From: Paractinoplanes atraurantiacus
Lineage (GTDB): Bacteria > Actinomycetota > Actinomycetes > Mycobacteriales > Micromonosporaceae
Direction of reading: 5' to 3'
DNA: 64,000 bases
Assembly: GCF_900215205.1 (NCBI RefSeq)
Contig: NZ_OBDY01000038.1
Location: forward strand, 1 to 64,000
Part shown: one piece after another, positions 1 to 8,575 of the stretch
Position numbering within the stretch: the first letter of the stretch is position 1
How the letters are laid out: each line of letters opens with the position of its first letter
The notes under the pieces: generated by a model
Databases searched by the model: none
Told to the model about the DNA's origin: nothing
Seen by the model: the letters and a program-made list of their open reading frames with translations, nothing else
Program-made: the position numbers and the translations under genes

Positions 1-215
1 CCGGCCTCGGCATAAGGCAACGGCCGCAGCTCGTAGAACGAGTTCAGATAGGTGCCCGGCAAGCCGTGCGGCTCGCCCTCGTCCAGGTTTCCGCGGATCC
101 CGATATGCCCGTTGCTCAGCGCGAACACCGACTCGGACTGGGCCAGCAGATCCAGGTCGAGGCGAGTCTCCCGGATGTGCCAAGGGTCGACGGGATAAGC
201 CCGTTCACGGATCAC
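1..215 (-). CDS. Glycoside hydrolase family 65 phosphorylase, N-terminal fragment
   Basis: The gene runs off the left edge; only the first ~71 codons are present. The translation from the GTG at 213-215 begins VIRERAYPVDPWHIRE and continues through LAQSESVFALSNGHIG and RGNLDEGEPHGLPGTYLNSF, the conserved N-terminus of GH65 enzymes (maltose, trehalose and kojibiose phosphorylases). Such enzymes phosphorolyse alpha-linked disaccharides to beta-glucose 1-phosphate and glucose. A purine-rich GAGAGG lies about 8 nt upstream of the start. The preceding gene on the same strand is a beta-phosphoglucomutase, the usual partner that converts the product to glucose 6-phosphate. Substrate cannot be told from the fragment. 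Confidence 0.85.
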   Translation of the reverse strand, partial: MIRERAYPVDPWHIRETRLDLDLLAQSESVFALSNGHIGIRGNLDEGEPHGLPGTYLNSFYELRPLPYAEA

Positions 216-270
216 GGTGGTGCCTCTCGTACCTATGAGGAAGGAGAAAAGTCTTTATGGAGTACGTGCA

Positions 271-1011
271 CTAACGCGTCAGGAGTTCGGACAGATCCGA
301 AACCACAACGTCGGCCCCGTTGTCCAGAAGGGCCTGAGACTGACCCACACGGTCGACACCGATCACGATGCCGAAGGCTCCCGCGCGACCGGCGGCGACG
401 CCGGCCAGGGCGTCCTCGTAGACGGCGCAGCTCTTCGGGTCGAGCCCGAGCTGCTCAGCCGCGTACAGGAAGGTGTCTGGCGCCGGCTTGCCCGGCAGCC
501 CCTGCTCGCGGGCGGTTACCCCGTCCACGCGCACTTCAATCAGGTCGGCGATGCCCGCCGCCTCCAGGACGTCTTTGCAGTTGGCACTGGCCGACACCAC
601 GGCACGGCGCAGGCCGACCCGCTGGGCGGCCTTGAGGTACTCCACGGAGCCCTCGTAGACCTGGACGGCGCCCTCTTTGATCTTCTGGAGCACGAGGATG
701 TTCTTCCGGTTGCCCAGGCCGTTCACGGTCAGCAGGTCGGGACCGTCGTCCGGGGTGCCCTCGGGCAGGGTGATGCCGCGGGACGCCAGGAACGTGCGGA
801 CGCCGTCGGCTCGTGGCCGGCCGTCGACGTACTGGTGATAGTCGGCGCCGGAGTCGAACGGCACGAATTCCTGATCGTGCTGCGCCGACCACGCCCTCAG
901 AAAGGTGTCGAACGTCTGCTTCCACGCAGCATTGTGCACAAGAGCGGTCTGCGTGAGCACGCCGTCAAGATCGAAAAGGCATGCGGTTACGTGAGGAGGT
1001 AGTCCGAGCAC
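271..1011 (-). CDS. pgmB: Beta-phosphoglucomutase family HAD hydrolase
   Basis: 246 aa HAD-superfamily protein. Motif I is CLFDLDGVLT near residues 11-20, with a helical cap domain after it; motif II (VVSASANC) is near the middle and the acidic motif IV (YEDALAGV) follows, as in beta-phosphoglucomutases. The family converts beta-glucose 1-phosphate to glucose 6-phosphate in the cytoplasm. It lies 55 bp upstream of the GH65 phosphorylase gene on the same strand, which makes that role likely. The start is GTG at 1009-1011, preceded by TACATT and six bases, a leaderless-promoter layout. Assignment to the family is firm; the exact substrate is inferred from the neighbour. Confidence 0.88.
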   Translation of the reverse strand: MLGLPPHVTACLFDLDGVLTQTALVHNAAWKQTFDTFLRAWSAQHDQEFVPFDSGADYHQYVDGRPRADGVRTFLASRGITLPEGTPDDGPDLLTVNGLGNRKNILVLQKIKEGAVQVYEGSVEYLKAAQRVGLRRAVVSASANCKDVLEAAGIADLIEVRVDGVTAREQGLPGKPAPDTFLYAAEQLGLDPKSCAVYEDALAGVAAGRAGAFGIVIGVDRVGQSQALLDNGADVVVSDLSELLTR

Positions 1012-1089
1012 CGGCCTAATGTAGTCGCACCGCGCGGCCCATGAGCCCGGAAGGGCACCTTCACATTCGTCCGGTGGTTTACACCCTGT

Positions 1090-1635
1090 TCAAAGTTCGA
1101 TCCGGAGGCCGATCGTGGTACCGATCGGCCCGGTGGCCACCGTCACCTCGTCGCAGAGCTGGTAGGCCAGCCAGATGCCGCGTCCACCCACCTCATAGGT
1201 CTCGGGAACCTCGGGAGCGGACAGATATCTCGCCGGTATGCCGGGGCCGGAGTCGGTCACCGAGCACCAGGCCGAGCCGCCGGCCGTCCACAGCAGGAGG
1301 CGACCGTAACCGCCGGCGTGCAGCACCACGTTCGTGACGATCTCGTTGACGGCCAGGACGTACCCCTGAAGCCGGTCGCCGGCCAGACCCGCCCCACGCA
1401 ACCGGGCGGTCACCTCGTGGCGCACGAGAGCGATCTCGTCACGGATGAAACGGCGATCGATCAGGTGAGCGGCGGCACCCGATGGAGGGACGGCTGTGCC
1501 CGGCGGCTCCACCCGCGGAGCCGAACGCACTCTCTGGCCTACTCTCTCCTCCACCGTGGTGCAGCCTACGCGGTGTGCCGCCCCAGTGGCACCACGCGCC
1601 CGCGAATCAACCCGGTAGGGCCGGCCGGCGTCCAT
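1090..1635 (-). CDS. RsbW-like ATP-binding protein (anti-sigma factor kinase type)
   Basis: The C-terminal ~130 residues form a GHKL/HATPase_c fold: an N-box (NEIVTNVVLHAGG), a G1 box (VTDSGPGIP) and a G2 box (GGRGIWLAYQLCDEV). No histidine phosphoacceptor domain or membrane segment is present, so it resembles RsbW/SpoIIAB-type serine kinases and related regulatory ATPases that are abundant in actinobacteria, rather than a sensor kinase. The first ~55 residues are Arg/Ala-rich and poorly conserved-looking; the true start may lie downstream of the ATG at 1635. It sits 7 bp after the ABC ATPase gene, but no anti-anti-sigma factor or sigma factor is adjacent, so the target is unknown. Confidence 0.8.
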   Translation of the reverse strand: MDAGRPYRVDSRARGATGAAHRVGCTTVEERVGQRVRSAPRVEPPGTAVPPSGAAAHLIDRRFIRDEIALVRHEVTARLRGAGLAGDRLQGYVLAVNEIVTNVVLHAGGYGRLLLWTAGGSAWCSVTDSGPGIPARYLSAPEVPETYEVGGRGIWLAYQLCDEVTVATGPIGTTIGLRIEL

Positions 1636-1642
1636 GCGGCCA

Positions 1643-2941
1643 CTAACGCCAGCCGACGTCGATGCGCGCGCCCCGGCCGTCGAAGAAGTGCAGGGCGTCC
1701 ATCCGGACGGCGATGTTCAGCGGGTGGCCGGGCGAGATCGCCGGGTACGGCGCCAGCCGCACCGCCAGCTCGGCCGTCCGGCGGGAGTGGCGGCCCGGGT
1801 CGAGCACATTGTGCGACTCGGCCTCGCGGGTCTGCACCGCGGTGGCGCCGCCGCGCCCGCTGAGCCGGCGCTGGAGGGCCCCGCTGAGCTTCCGGAAGGG
1901 TCCGGGCTCCTCCACGTCCTTGGGCGCCGCCGGGCCCAGCTCGTCGATGACGATCGCGGTGGCGCCGATGTCGAGGTAGGCCAGCGACTCGTGGCCGTGG
2001 TGCTCCAGATAGCGGATGCGGCCGCGCAGCACGTCGCCCGGCGCGTCGGGCGCGACCGGGGTGAGCGCCTCGGCCCGCAGGCCGACCACGATCCGCTCGC
2101 CGTGGTAGTGGGACACGGCCCGGCTGCGGATGTCGTTCCAGGGCAGGTAGAGCGCCTGCTCGCCGAAGTTGAGCTCGATGTAGCGCTCGAGGTGGACGAA
2201 GACCGAGGCCTCGAGCAGGTTCATCCGCGGCGAGCCGAGGAACGCGGCGACGTAGAGGGTGGCCGGCCGCCCGTACACCTCGGTGGGTGTGCCGACGTCC
2301 TGGAGAACGCCCTTGCGCATGATCGCGACCCGGTCGGCCATCGTGAGCGCCTCGGCCTGGTCGTGCGTCACGTACATGGTGGTGACCCCGAGCTCGCGGG
2401 TCAGCCCGGTGATCTCGGCCCGCAGCTCGGCCCGGAGCCCGCTGTCGAGGTTGGACAGCGGCTCGTCCATGAGGAACAGGCCGGGACGGCGCACGATCGC
2501 GCGGCCCATGGCCACCCGCTGGCGCTGGCCGCCGGAGAGCTGACTCGGCTTGCGCTTCAGGACGTCGCCGATGCCGAGGGCCGACGCGACGTCGCCCACC
2601 CGCTCGCCGCGCGGCAGTTGCTCCACTCCGGACAATTTGAGTGGAAACCCGATATTGTCGCCAACAGTCATGTGCGGATAAAGCGCGAAATCCTGGAAAA
2701 CCATGGCAATGCTGCGGTCGCGCGGCGCCAATTCGAGGACCGGGTCACCATTGAGAAGGATGTCCCCTTCGGACGGATCCTCCAGGCCGGCGATCATCCG
2801 AAGGACTGTGGACTTGCCGCAGCCCGACGGGCCGAGCATGACCAGGAATTCACCGTCGTCGACGTCGAGACTCAGGTTGTCGACGGCTACCGTGCCGTCG
2901 GGCCAGACCTTGGTGACGTCTTTGAGCGAGACGGTCGACAC
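1643..2941 (-). CDS. Sugar ABC transporter ATP-binding protein (MsmK/UgpC type)
   Basis: 432 aa ATPase of the carbohydrate uptake class. Walker A is GPSGCGKST near residues 37-45, the Q-loop VFQDFALYPH near 81-90, the signature LSGGQRQRVAMGRA near 134-147 and Walker B FLMDEPLSNLDS follows; a TOBE-type regulatory domain follows after ~240 (YLEHHGHESLAYLD). MsmK-like subunits energise several sugar importers and dock to membrane permeases encoded elsewhere. About 60 residues near positions 335-395 (KLSGALQRRLSGRGGATAVQ region) are extra compared with the usual ~370 aa length. GTG start with an AGGGGAGG ribosome-binding site. The nearby GH65/pgmB pair suggests disaccharide uptake, by inference only. 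Confidence 0.9.
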   Translation of the reverse strand: MSTVSLKDVTKVWPDGTVAVDNLSLDVDDGEFLVMLGPSGCGKSTVLRMIAGLEDPSEGDILLNGDPVLELAPRDRSIAMVFQDFALYPHMTVGDNIGFPLKLSGVEQLPRGERVGDVASALGIGDVLKRKPSQLSGGQRQRVAMGRAIVRRPGLFLMDEPLSNLDSGLRAELRAEITGLTRELGVTTMYVTHDQAEALTMADRVAIMRKGVLQDVGTPTEVYGRPATLYVAAFLGSPRMNLLEASVFVHLERYIELNFGEQALYLPWNDIRSRAVSHYHGERIVVGLRAEALTPVAPDAPGDVLRGRIRYLEHHGHESLAYLDIGATAIVIDELGPAAPKDVEEPGPFRKLSGALQRRLSGRGGATAVQTREAESHNVLDPGRHSRRTAELAVRLAPYPAISPGHPLNIAVRMDALHFFDGRGARIDVGWR

Positions 2942-3073
2942 CGCCTACCTCCCCTACCGGGCGCAAAAGTGTGATCCCGGTCCCACTACGGTCCGCGACC
3001 CGCCCTATTCGACGAGGAGTATCGATGTCACGCCATCGGGTGAACGTGCCATTTGCTCAGGGTAACTACGCGA

Positions 3074-5242
3074 TTACCGGTTTTCGTCCAGAAATACCCG
3101 GCGAACGACGCGTTCCGCCGCATGTCCGTCGTCCAGATAGGAGAAACGCGCGCGGAACGCCGCCCGCAGCGCGGCCGACGATTCGTCCGCATACGCCCCC
3201 GACCGGAAGAGATCGATAAGCGCCAGATAGTCCGTTGCCACCGCGCCCGGCGGCTCGGCCAGCAGATCGAAATAGGTGCCGCGCAGCTCGCGGTAGACCT
3301 GCCAGTCCGGCGCGTAGACGACCACCGGCCGGTCCAGGACGGCGAAGTCGAACATCGCCGACGAGTAGTCGGTGAGCAGCACGTCGGCCGCGAGGTAGAG
3401 ATCCTCGACCACCGGATGGCCGGAGACGTCCATGATGCGACCGCCGCTCGACGGCGTCTGCCCGCTCATCTCGGCCGGCACGTGGAAGTAGTGCTCCCGC
3501 ACGAGCAGCACGGTGTCCGGCCCCAGGGCGGCGGCCAGCCGCTCGACCTCGAGCACGTGGCTGCCGGCGGGCAGCCACTCCCGGTGCGTCGGCATGTAGA
3601 GCACGACCCGGCGGCCGGGCGCGATGCCGAGCCGCTCACGCATCGCCGCCGACTCGGCCGGGGTCGCCCGGGCCAGCCGGTCGTTGCGCGGATAGCCCAC
3701 CTCGAGCGTCTCGAAGTCACACGGATAGGCCGAGTCCCAAGCGATCGTGGTGTGCGCGTTGGCGGTGACGCTGAAGTCCCAGCGGTCGGCCCGGCGCATC
3801 TGGCCGGCGAAGTCGTGGTCGGTCACCGCGGCCGGATGGTCGAGCTGGTCCATCCCCATCATCTTCAGCGGGGTGCCGTGGTGGGTCATCACGTGCGTGG
3901 TGCCGCGCCGCTTCACCATGCGGTGCGGCCAGTTCACGTTGTTGACCAGATAGCGCGCCCGGGCCAGCGCCTTGTAGTACGGCAGCGTGCCGGCCACCAC
4001 GTGCGGCGTGCCGGGCGGCAGCGCGCCCTCACGGGCCGGGCCGACCACCCAGAGCTGACGCAGGTGCGGGGCGAGCACGGCCGCCTCGGCGGCGATCGCG
4101 GCCGGGTTGCAGCTGACCCCGCGGAACCAGTACGCGGCGTACAGCGAAAGCGATTGATCCACCGGCAGCCGCAGTTGCAGCTGGTAGTAGAGGTGCCCGA
4201 ACGCCTGCCGCGACCGGCGCTTGACATGACCGGCCGAGCGGCGGACCAGGCGCAGGCCGCGGCGTGCCGCCTTCATCGAGGTGTCGACGAGCTTGAAGGT
4301 CCCGTACGAGCCGCGGGCGACCAGCTTGTAGCGGACGCCCTCGCCGCCGGACGGCATCGGATAGCCGGCGGGCGGCAGGTACTTGCGGTACATCTCGTTC
4401 ATCCGGCCGAAGAAGCGCGCCCGTGAACCACCCGGCACCCGGGCGTCATGCCGCAGCACGGCCAGGAAGTGCCAGATCATCCGGCGGAAGAGCAGGCCGC
4501 GCACCTCGTCGCCGGGCGACGCGTAGCGGGCGGCCAGCTCCAGCGCGTGCTCCCAGTGGTCGAAGACCTCGAAATGCCGGTCGCCCTTGGTCCGGGTGAT
4601 CGCCCCGGTGCGCCGCTGCCGGTAGTGCACGCACGTGCGGGGCAGCGTGCTGATCCGCGGGGCGGCCAGCATGACCGGGAAGCTGAACGACACGTCCTCG
4701 TACCAGCCGGCCTCGAAGACGAAGCCCAGCCGCAGCAGGAAGTCGCGCCGGACCACCTTGTTCCAGGCCACGTGCAGGATCTCGAGGACCTTGGGCCACT
4801 CCTCGACGGAGAAGACCTTGGGCGCGGCCGACAGCTTCTTCTTGGCCGAGCCGGTCTGCACGCGCCCGTCCCAGTAGACCCGGTCCCAGCCGACGAGCAG
4901 CACGTCGGCGTCGGTCGAGCGCAGGCGCGCGGCGACCGCGGACAGCGAGCCCATCGACAGCCAGTCGTCGGAGTCGACGAACCAGACGTACTCACCGGTG
5001 GCGTGCTCGAGGCCCAGGTTGCGGGCCCGGCCCAGGCCCAGGTTCTGCGGCGCGGTCACCATCCGCACGCGCGGGTCACGGGCCGCGTACTCGGCCAGGA
5101 TGGCGCCGCTGTTGTCCGGCGAGCAGTCGTCGACCGCGACGATCTCGAAGTCGGTGAACGACTGGCTCAGCATGGAGTCGAGGCATTGCCGCAGGTAACC
5201 CTGCACCTTGTAGACCGGTACGACGATGCTCAGCAATGTCAC
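3074..5242 (-). CDS. GT2 glycosyltransferase / TagF-like glycerophosphotransferase fusion
   Basis: 722 aa two-domain protein. Residues ~1-250 are a GT-A family 2 glycosyltransferase (SIVVPVYKVQGYLRQCLDSM at the N-terminus; VDSDDW near residue 90). Residues ~365-715 are a CDP-glycerol/polyol glycerophosphotransferase domain (PF04464 type) with THHGTPLKMMGMD and LLTDYSSAMFDFAVLDRPV. Such fusions build teichoic-acid-like or other phosphodiester wall polymers at the inner face of the membrane. The ATG overlaps the stop of the upstream CDP-alcohol phosphatidyltransferase gene (ATGA, 5239-5242), so the two are translationally coupled. No export genes are in view, and the polymer made is unknown. 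Confidence 0.88.
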   Translation of the reverse strand: MTLLSIVVPVYKVQGYLRQCLDSMLSQSFTDFEIVAVDDCSPDNSGAILAEYAARDPRVRMVTAPQNLGLGRARNLGLEHATGEYVWFVDSDDWLSMGSLSAVAARLRSTDADVLLVGWDRVYWDGRVQTGSAKKKLSAAPKVFSVEEWPKVLEILHVAWNKVVRRDFLLRLGFVFEAGWYEDVSFSFPVMLAAPRISTLPRTCVHYRQRRTGAITRTKGDRHFEVFDHWEHALELAARYASPGDEVRGLLFRRMIWHFLAVLRHDARVPGGSRARFFGRMNEMYRKYLPPAGYPMPSGGEGVRYKLVARGSYGTFKLVDTSMKAARRGLRLVRRSAGHVKRRSRQAFGHLYYQLQLRLPVDQSLSLYAAYWFRGVSCNPAAIAAEAAVLAPHLRQLWVVGPAREGALPPGTPHVVAGTLPYYKALARARYLVNNVNWPHRMVKRRGTTHVMTHHGTPLKMMGMDQLDHPAAVTDHDFAGQMRRADRWDFSVTANAHTTIAWDSAYPCDFETLEVGYPRNDRLARATPAESAAMRERLGIAPGRRVVLYMPTHREWLPAGSHVLEVERLAAALGPDTVLLVREHYFHVPAEMSGQTPSSGGRIMDVSGHPVVEDLYLAADVLLTDYSSAMFDFAVLDRPVVVYAPDWQVYRELRGTYFDLLAEPPGAVATDYLALIDLFRSGAYADESSAALRAAFRARFSYLDDGHAAERVVRRVFLDENR

Positions 5243-7077
5243 GGGCGGGTGCCACCTGTCCGCCAGTCGGCGATCGCGTTGATCAGGAACGAGCCGCCGA
5301 CCAGCGCGGCCAGCAGGGCGGCACCGGCGGTGCCGAGGCCGGACAACGCGGCGGCGGTCAGCAGCACGACACGACCGTCCCAGCCGAGCAGGGCGCCGCG
5401 AGCCTTGCCGGCGGGCGCGCCCTTCTCCATCCGGGCCACCAGGTCGTAGTGCCGCAGGGTCAGCATGAAGATCAGCAGGTAGGTGACCGGCGTGGGCACG
5501 TCACCGGCGATGCCGGCCGCGACCACCATCAGATATTCGGCGGCGCGCAGGCCGGCCGGGATCAGCCAGTCGAGCGGACCGCCGTGCCCTTTCCGGGCCG
5601 GCAGACCAGCGCTCAACACCAGCAGCGCGGCCACCACGAGCAGGGTCTTGGACGGATCACCCGCCAGGAAGACGACCACCGTGGCCAGCGCCACGACGGC
5701 GGCCAGCGCCGCGAAGATCAAAGGCGCGGGCAGCCCGGCCCGGCTGATCACCTCGCGGACGAGGAAACCGTCATCACGGAACCGGCCCGTGTCCACCTTG
5801 TCGAGCACGCCGACGCGCATGGAGAAGGCCCGCAAAGACCTCAAGGCCAGGGTGTACGCCAGGGCGAGCACCCCCCAGGCGAGCATGCCGGCCAGCGCGA
5901 CCCGCCCGTTGGTGAAGATCGCCAGGACGGCCAGCAGCGCCCAGCGCTCGCCGATCGGGAAGACCACGATCCGCTTCAGCCAGTACGCCACGGAGCCGGT
6001 GTCACCCTGCACCTTGGTCGAGGCGGCGGTCAGCCGGGCCCCGACACCGCTCGCGGCCTGCGGCTTCGGATGGGCGGCGGCCTCGTCGTGCAGGGCGCCG
6101 TACCAGGCGTCGGTCATGTGCCGGACGGTCTGCAGCACGATCGCGGCGATGGCCAGCGGCCAGGCGTACGGCAACCCGATCCGCTCGGCCCCGGCGGCGA
6201 GACCGGCGTAGGCGACGTACTCCTTGGCCCGGTCGGCCATGGTGTCGAGCCAGCCGCCGAACGCGCCGAACTGACGCGTGTACCGGGCGAGCTGACCGTC
6301 GACGCAGTCGAGCACGAAACTCAGATAGATCAGAATGCCGCCGGCGATCATCGCGGGCCGGGAGGCCTGCCAGAAGGCGAGCGCGGCGGCGACGGCCAGA
6401 AGCACGGAGAGCCCGGTGACGGCGCTCGGGGTGAGCTTGAGCCGCGCCGAGGCCTTGGTGACGATCGGCGACCATGTGCTGACCGCGTACGTGGTGAAGA
6501 AGTCGTCCTTCTCCTTGACCGCGAGCCGCAGGCGGGCCTTGTCCTCGTCGACGGCCGCGACGGCCGCCCGCGCCGCGGCGAGCTCGGCTTGGTCGTGCAC
6601 GAGAGCGCCCCGCAGCAGCCGGACCGGGGTGGCTACCGGCACGAGACCGGCCTCGAGCAGCGCCGGGAGAAGATCGTCCCGATCCGCGACATCGGCGAGG
6701 ACCGGCAAATCGGCCGGCGTCACACAGATCGCACCGAGATAGCGAACGGTGCCCGGCCCGTCACCGGCCGGCAACAGCTTGCCGCGGTCCTCCCGCAGAT
6801 CTCCCGCCGGATCGGCGATCACCAGCGCGGTGGTCCGCTTGGCCGGCTCAGTGGCCAGCATCCAGAGCAGACTCGGATGCGCCACAAGATTGTCATCGCA
6901 GATCAGCACCGGCTCGTTGGCTTTCTCGGCGCGCCGCACGACCTCTCGGAGTTGCCCGCGCTCGACCTCGGTGGCGCCGGCGGCTCGCAGGGCGGCGGTC
7001 AGGTCGTCCGCCAGCCGGGCCGCGTCGGCCGGATCGAGGGCGTTGCCGGTGCTGGTGTGCAGGACAGCCAGCGTCAC
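5239..7077 (-). CDS. DUF5941-type CDP-alcohol phosphatidyltransferase membrane protein
   Basis: 612 aa. Residues ~1-200 are a soluble region resembling a nucleotidyltransferase-like or regulatory domain (VLICDDNLVAHPSLLWMLAT; AVVAVDEDKARLRLAVKEKDD). Near residue 258 lies a complete CDP-alcohol phosphotransferase signature, DG-x2-AR-x8-G-x3-D-x3-D (DCVDGQLARYTRQFGAFGG, then WLDTMADR). About ten hydrophobic segments follow, the last part matching what is annotated as DUF5941 in actinobacteria. The enzyme would move a phospho-alcohol from a CDP carrier to an acceptor in the membrane. Overlap with the TagF-like gene by ATGA points to a shared wall-polymer or phosphoglycolipid pathway. The start is the GTG at 7075-7077; its ribosome-binding site is weak. 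Confidence 0.85.
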   Translation of the reverse strand: MTLAVLHTSTGNALDPADAARLADDLTAALRAAGATEVERGQLREVVRRAEKANEPVLICDDNLVAHPSLLWMLATEPAKRTTALVIADPAGDLREDRGKLLPAGDGPGTVRYLGAICVTPADLPVLADVADRDDLLPALLEAGLVPVATPVRLLRGALVHDQAELAAARAAVAAVDEDKARLRLAVKEKDDFFTTYAVSTWSPIVTKASARLKLTPSAVTGLSVLLAVAAALAFWQASRPAMIAGGILIYLSFVLDCVDGQLARYTRQFGAFGGWLDTMADRAKEYVAYAGLAAGAERIGLPYAWPLAIAAIVLQTVRHMTDAWYGALHDEAAAHPKPQAASGVGARLTAASTKVQGDTGSVAYWLKRIVVFPIGERWALLAVLAIFTNGRVALAGMLAWGVLALAYTLALRSLRAFSMRVGVLDKVDTGRFRDDGFLVREVISRAGLPAPLIFAALAAVVALATVVVFLAGDPSKTLLVVAALLVLSAGLPARKGHGGPLDWLIPAGLRAAEYLMVVAAGIAGDVPTPVTYLLIFMLTLRHYDLVARMEKGAPAGKARGALLGWDGRVVLLTAAALSGLGTAGAALLAALVGGSFLINAIADWRTGGTRP

Positions 7078-7348
7078 CGGAGCGTCACCGCTTGCCTCCT
7101 CGTCACGGCGTCACGTCCCCGGCGCAGGCCGGGCGCGACACATCGTCAAACCGGCACGCGGCATTGCGCCGAAGGCCGGAAATCGGCACCCAGGTTAACA
7201 GCGGGAGGCGCGAGGGTACGGGTCACCCTTACGGGAGCCGGGCCGCCCATCTCCACCTGCGGACCGAGGGCGCACGGTCACGGCGCCCCTACCGTCGAAG
7301 TACGGCCGCAGCACAACGCCGAGGCCGTCAGTCAAGGAGGAAGTCATC
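7078..7348. promoter_or_regulatory. Divergent intergenic region upstream of wall-polymer operon and pspC
   Basis: 271 bp between two divergently transcribed genes; it must carry both promoters. On the + strand a strong AAGGAGGAAG sits 6-7 nt before the PspC GTG. On the - strand GGAGGCAAG lies about 20 nt before the DUF5941 start. I could not identify convincing -35/-10 pairs or an operator, and no small gene is evident. Confidence 0.5.
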
Positions 7349-7531
7349 GTGACTCGCCGACTCGCCCGCCCCCGGAACGACCGCTGGATCGCCGGCGTCT
7401 GCTCCGGCCTGGCCCGCCGCTTCGGCCTCTCCGCCGGCGTGGTCCGCCTGATCTTCGTCATCTCCTGCCTGCTGCCCGGCCCGCAGTTCATCATCTACCT
7501 GGTCCTGTGGGCCCTGCTCCCCAACGAGTGA
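7349..7531 (+). CDS. PspC-domain small membrane protein
   Basis: 60 aa. The whole protein is one PspC domain: a basic N-terminus (MTRRLARPRNDRWIAGVCSG), then LARRFGLSAGVVRLIFVIS and a hydrophobic C-terminal helix ending ALLPNE. PspC proteins sit in the inner membrane and in enterobacteria take part in the phage-shock (envelope stress) response; stand-alone actinobacterial copies are of unknown function. GTG start with a very strong AAGGAGG ribosome-binding site. It is a single-gene unit followed by hairpins between 7532 and 7760. Confidence 0.9.
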   Translation: MTRRLARPRNDRWIAGVCSGLARRFGLSAGVVRLIFVISCLLPGPQFIIYLVLWALLPNE

Positions 7532-7719
7532 CCCCGGCCCGCGCGGCCCGGGCCTCACCCGCGGGCCGCGCGGCTCTACTCGCCTGCGGGGCACACACGA
7601 CAAAAGCGCGTAAATCGCGCGCCGCGCAACGGAAAAGGCCATGCGCGGCGTCTTCTGAGATGACCCCCGGCTCGCGGCAAGCTCAAGCCCTCACGAGGGC
7701 TCCCGCGATCCGATGACCG

Positions 7720-7760
7720 CCGGACGCCGTCGACCCCGCCCCCGGGTCGGCGGCGTCCGG
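7720..7760. terminator. Bidirectional hairpin terminator
   Basis: A 17-bp stem (7720-7736 with 7744-7760, one G-T mismatch) with a 7-nt loop lies between the convergent pspC and DUF4230 genes, followed on the + strand by TGTTT. It can serve both strands. Other GC-rich inverted sequences lie at 7533-7580. Confidence 0.7.
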
Positions 7761-7779
7761 TGTTTCCGGCCCGCCTGAG

Positions 7780-8532
7780 TCACGGGCTGTTGAAGGTCAC
7801 CGTGACCGTTGAGTAGCCGAGGCGCGTGAAAAGGCTGCGGAGCATCTGTTCGGTGTTCTGTTTGGCTCGGTCGGACAGCCCGCTCGACTGGGCGGCCTCG
7901 GTGATGCGCTGCTGGGCCAGGGCGTACACCTTCTGCTGCTTGCCCGGATCGCTCTTGAAGGCGTCGCCGATGCGGTCGAGCAAGCCGCGCTGCTCGGCCA
8001 CCACGTAGCTCTTCTGCATGTCGAGGGCGGCCGACCCCTGCTCCGGCGCCGGCAGCGTGATCGTGACCGTCTTCTTGTCGTTGTCGACGACCAGCGCCTC
8101 GTCGGCGAGCTTGCTGAAGTCGACGTATTGCTCGACCGTGCCCGAGCCGACGAACAGTGTGCGCCGGTTGACCAGGAAGTCGGGGATGTTCTCCTTGCTT
8201 TCCTGCAGGTCGACGATGACCTGGAAGGTGCCGTCGGCCGCGACGTAACGGCTCAGGTCGCGCATCGACTGCAGCAGCACCGGCTGGCTGCGGTCGGTGG
8301 TGCGGTCACTGAACGGGTTGTCGAAGCTGGGCAGCACGTTGATCGCGCGCAGCCCGAGGCAGGCCGCCACGAGCAGCGCGAAGACGAACCCGGTGAAGAT
8401 GAGCAGGCGGGCGAACCCGCTCGGCCGAGAAGGCTGCTCCGGCGACGCAGGCGGAGTCGACTCCTCGGGGACGGGGGGATACTCACGGGTGGGTTCGGTG
8501 ACACCCGGCGAGACGTCCGATGAGTTGGCCAT
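7780..8532 (-). CDS. DUF4230 membrane-anchored protein
   Basis: 250 aa. An N-terminal Pro/Ser-rich cytoplasmic tail (~40 aa) is followed by one transmembrane helix (LLIFTGFVFALLVAACLGL) and an extracytoplasmic DUF4230 domain (FQVIVDLQESKENIPDFLVN, GTVEQYVDFSKL). The family has no established biochemical role. The ATG at 8530-8532 is chosen because TACCGT lies exactly 7 nt upstream (leaderless layout); a GTG 30 nt further upstream is possible. The gene lies 43 bp after the acyl-CoA dehydrogenase gene on the same strand, but its own promoter makes co-function doubtful. Confidence 0.8.
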   Translation of the reverse strand: MANSSDVSPGVTEPTREYPPVPEESTPPASPEQPSRPSGFARLLIFTGFVFALLVAACLGLRAINVLPSFDNPFSDRTTDRSQPVLLQSMRDLSRYVAADGTFQVIVDLQESKENIPDFLVNRRTLFVGSGTVEQYVDFSKLADEALVVDNDKKTVTITLPAPEQGSAALDMQKSYVVAEQRGLLDRIGDAFKSDPGKQQKVYALAQQRITEAAQSSGLSDRAKQNTEQMLRSLFTRLGYSTVTVTFNSP

Positions 8533-8575
8533 ACCCCTCACGGTACGAGCCGGGTACGACACTTGCAGTCAACGG

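Noticed and set aside
5236..7716. 826-codon open frame on the + strand across the DUF5941 gene
   Set aside because: Pro/Gly/Arg/Gln-rich shadow translation opposite a gene with clear enzyme motifs; high GC creates long antisense frames.
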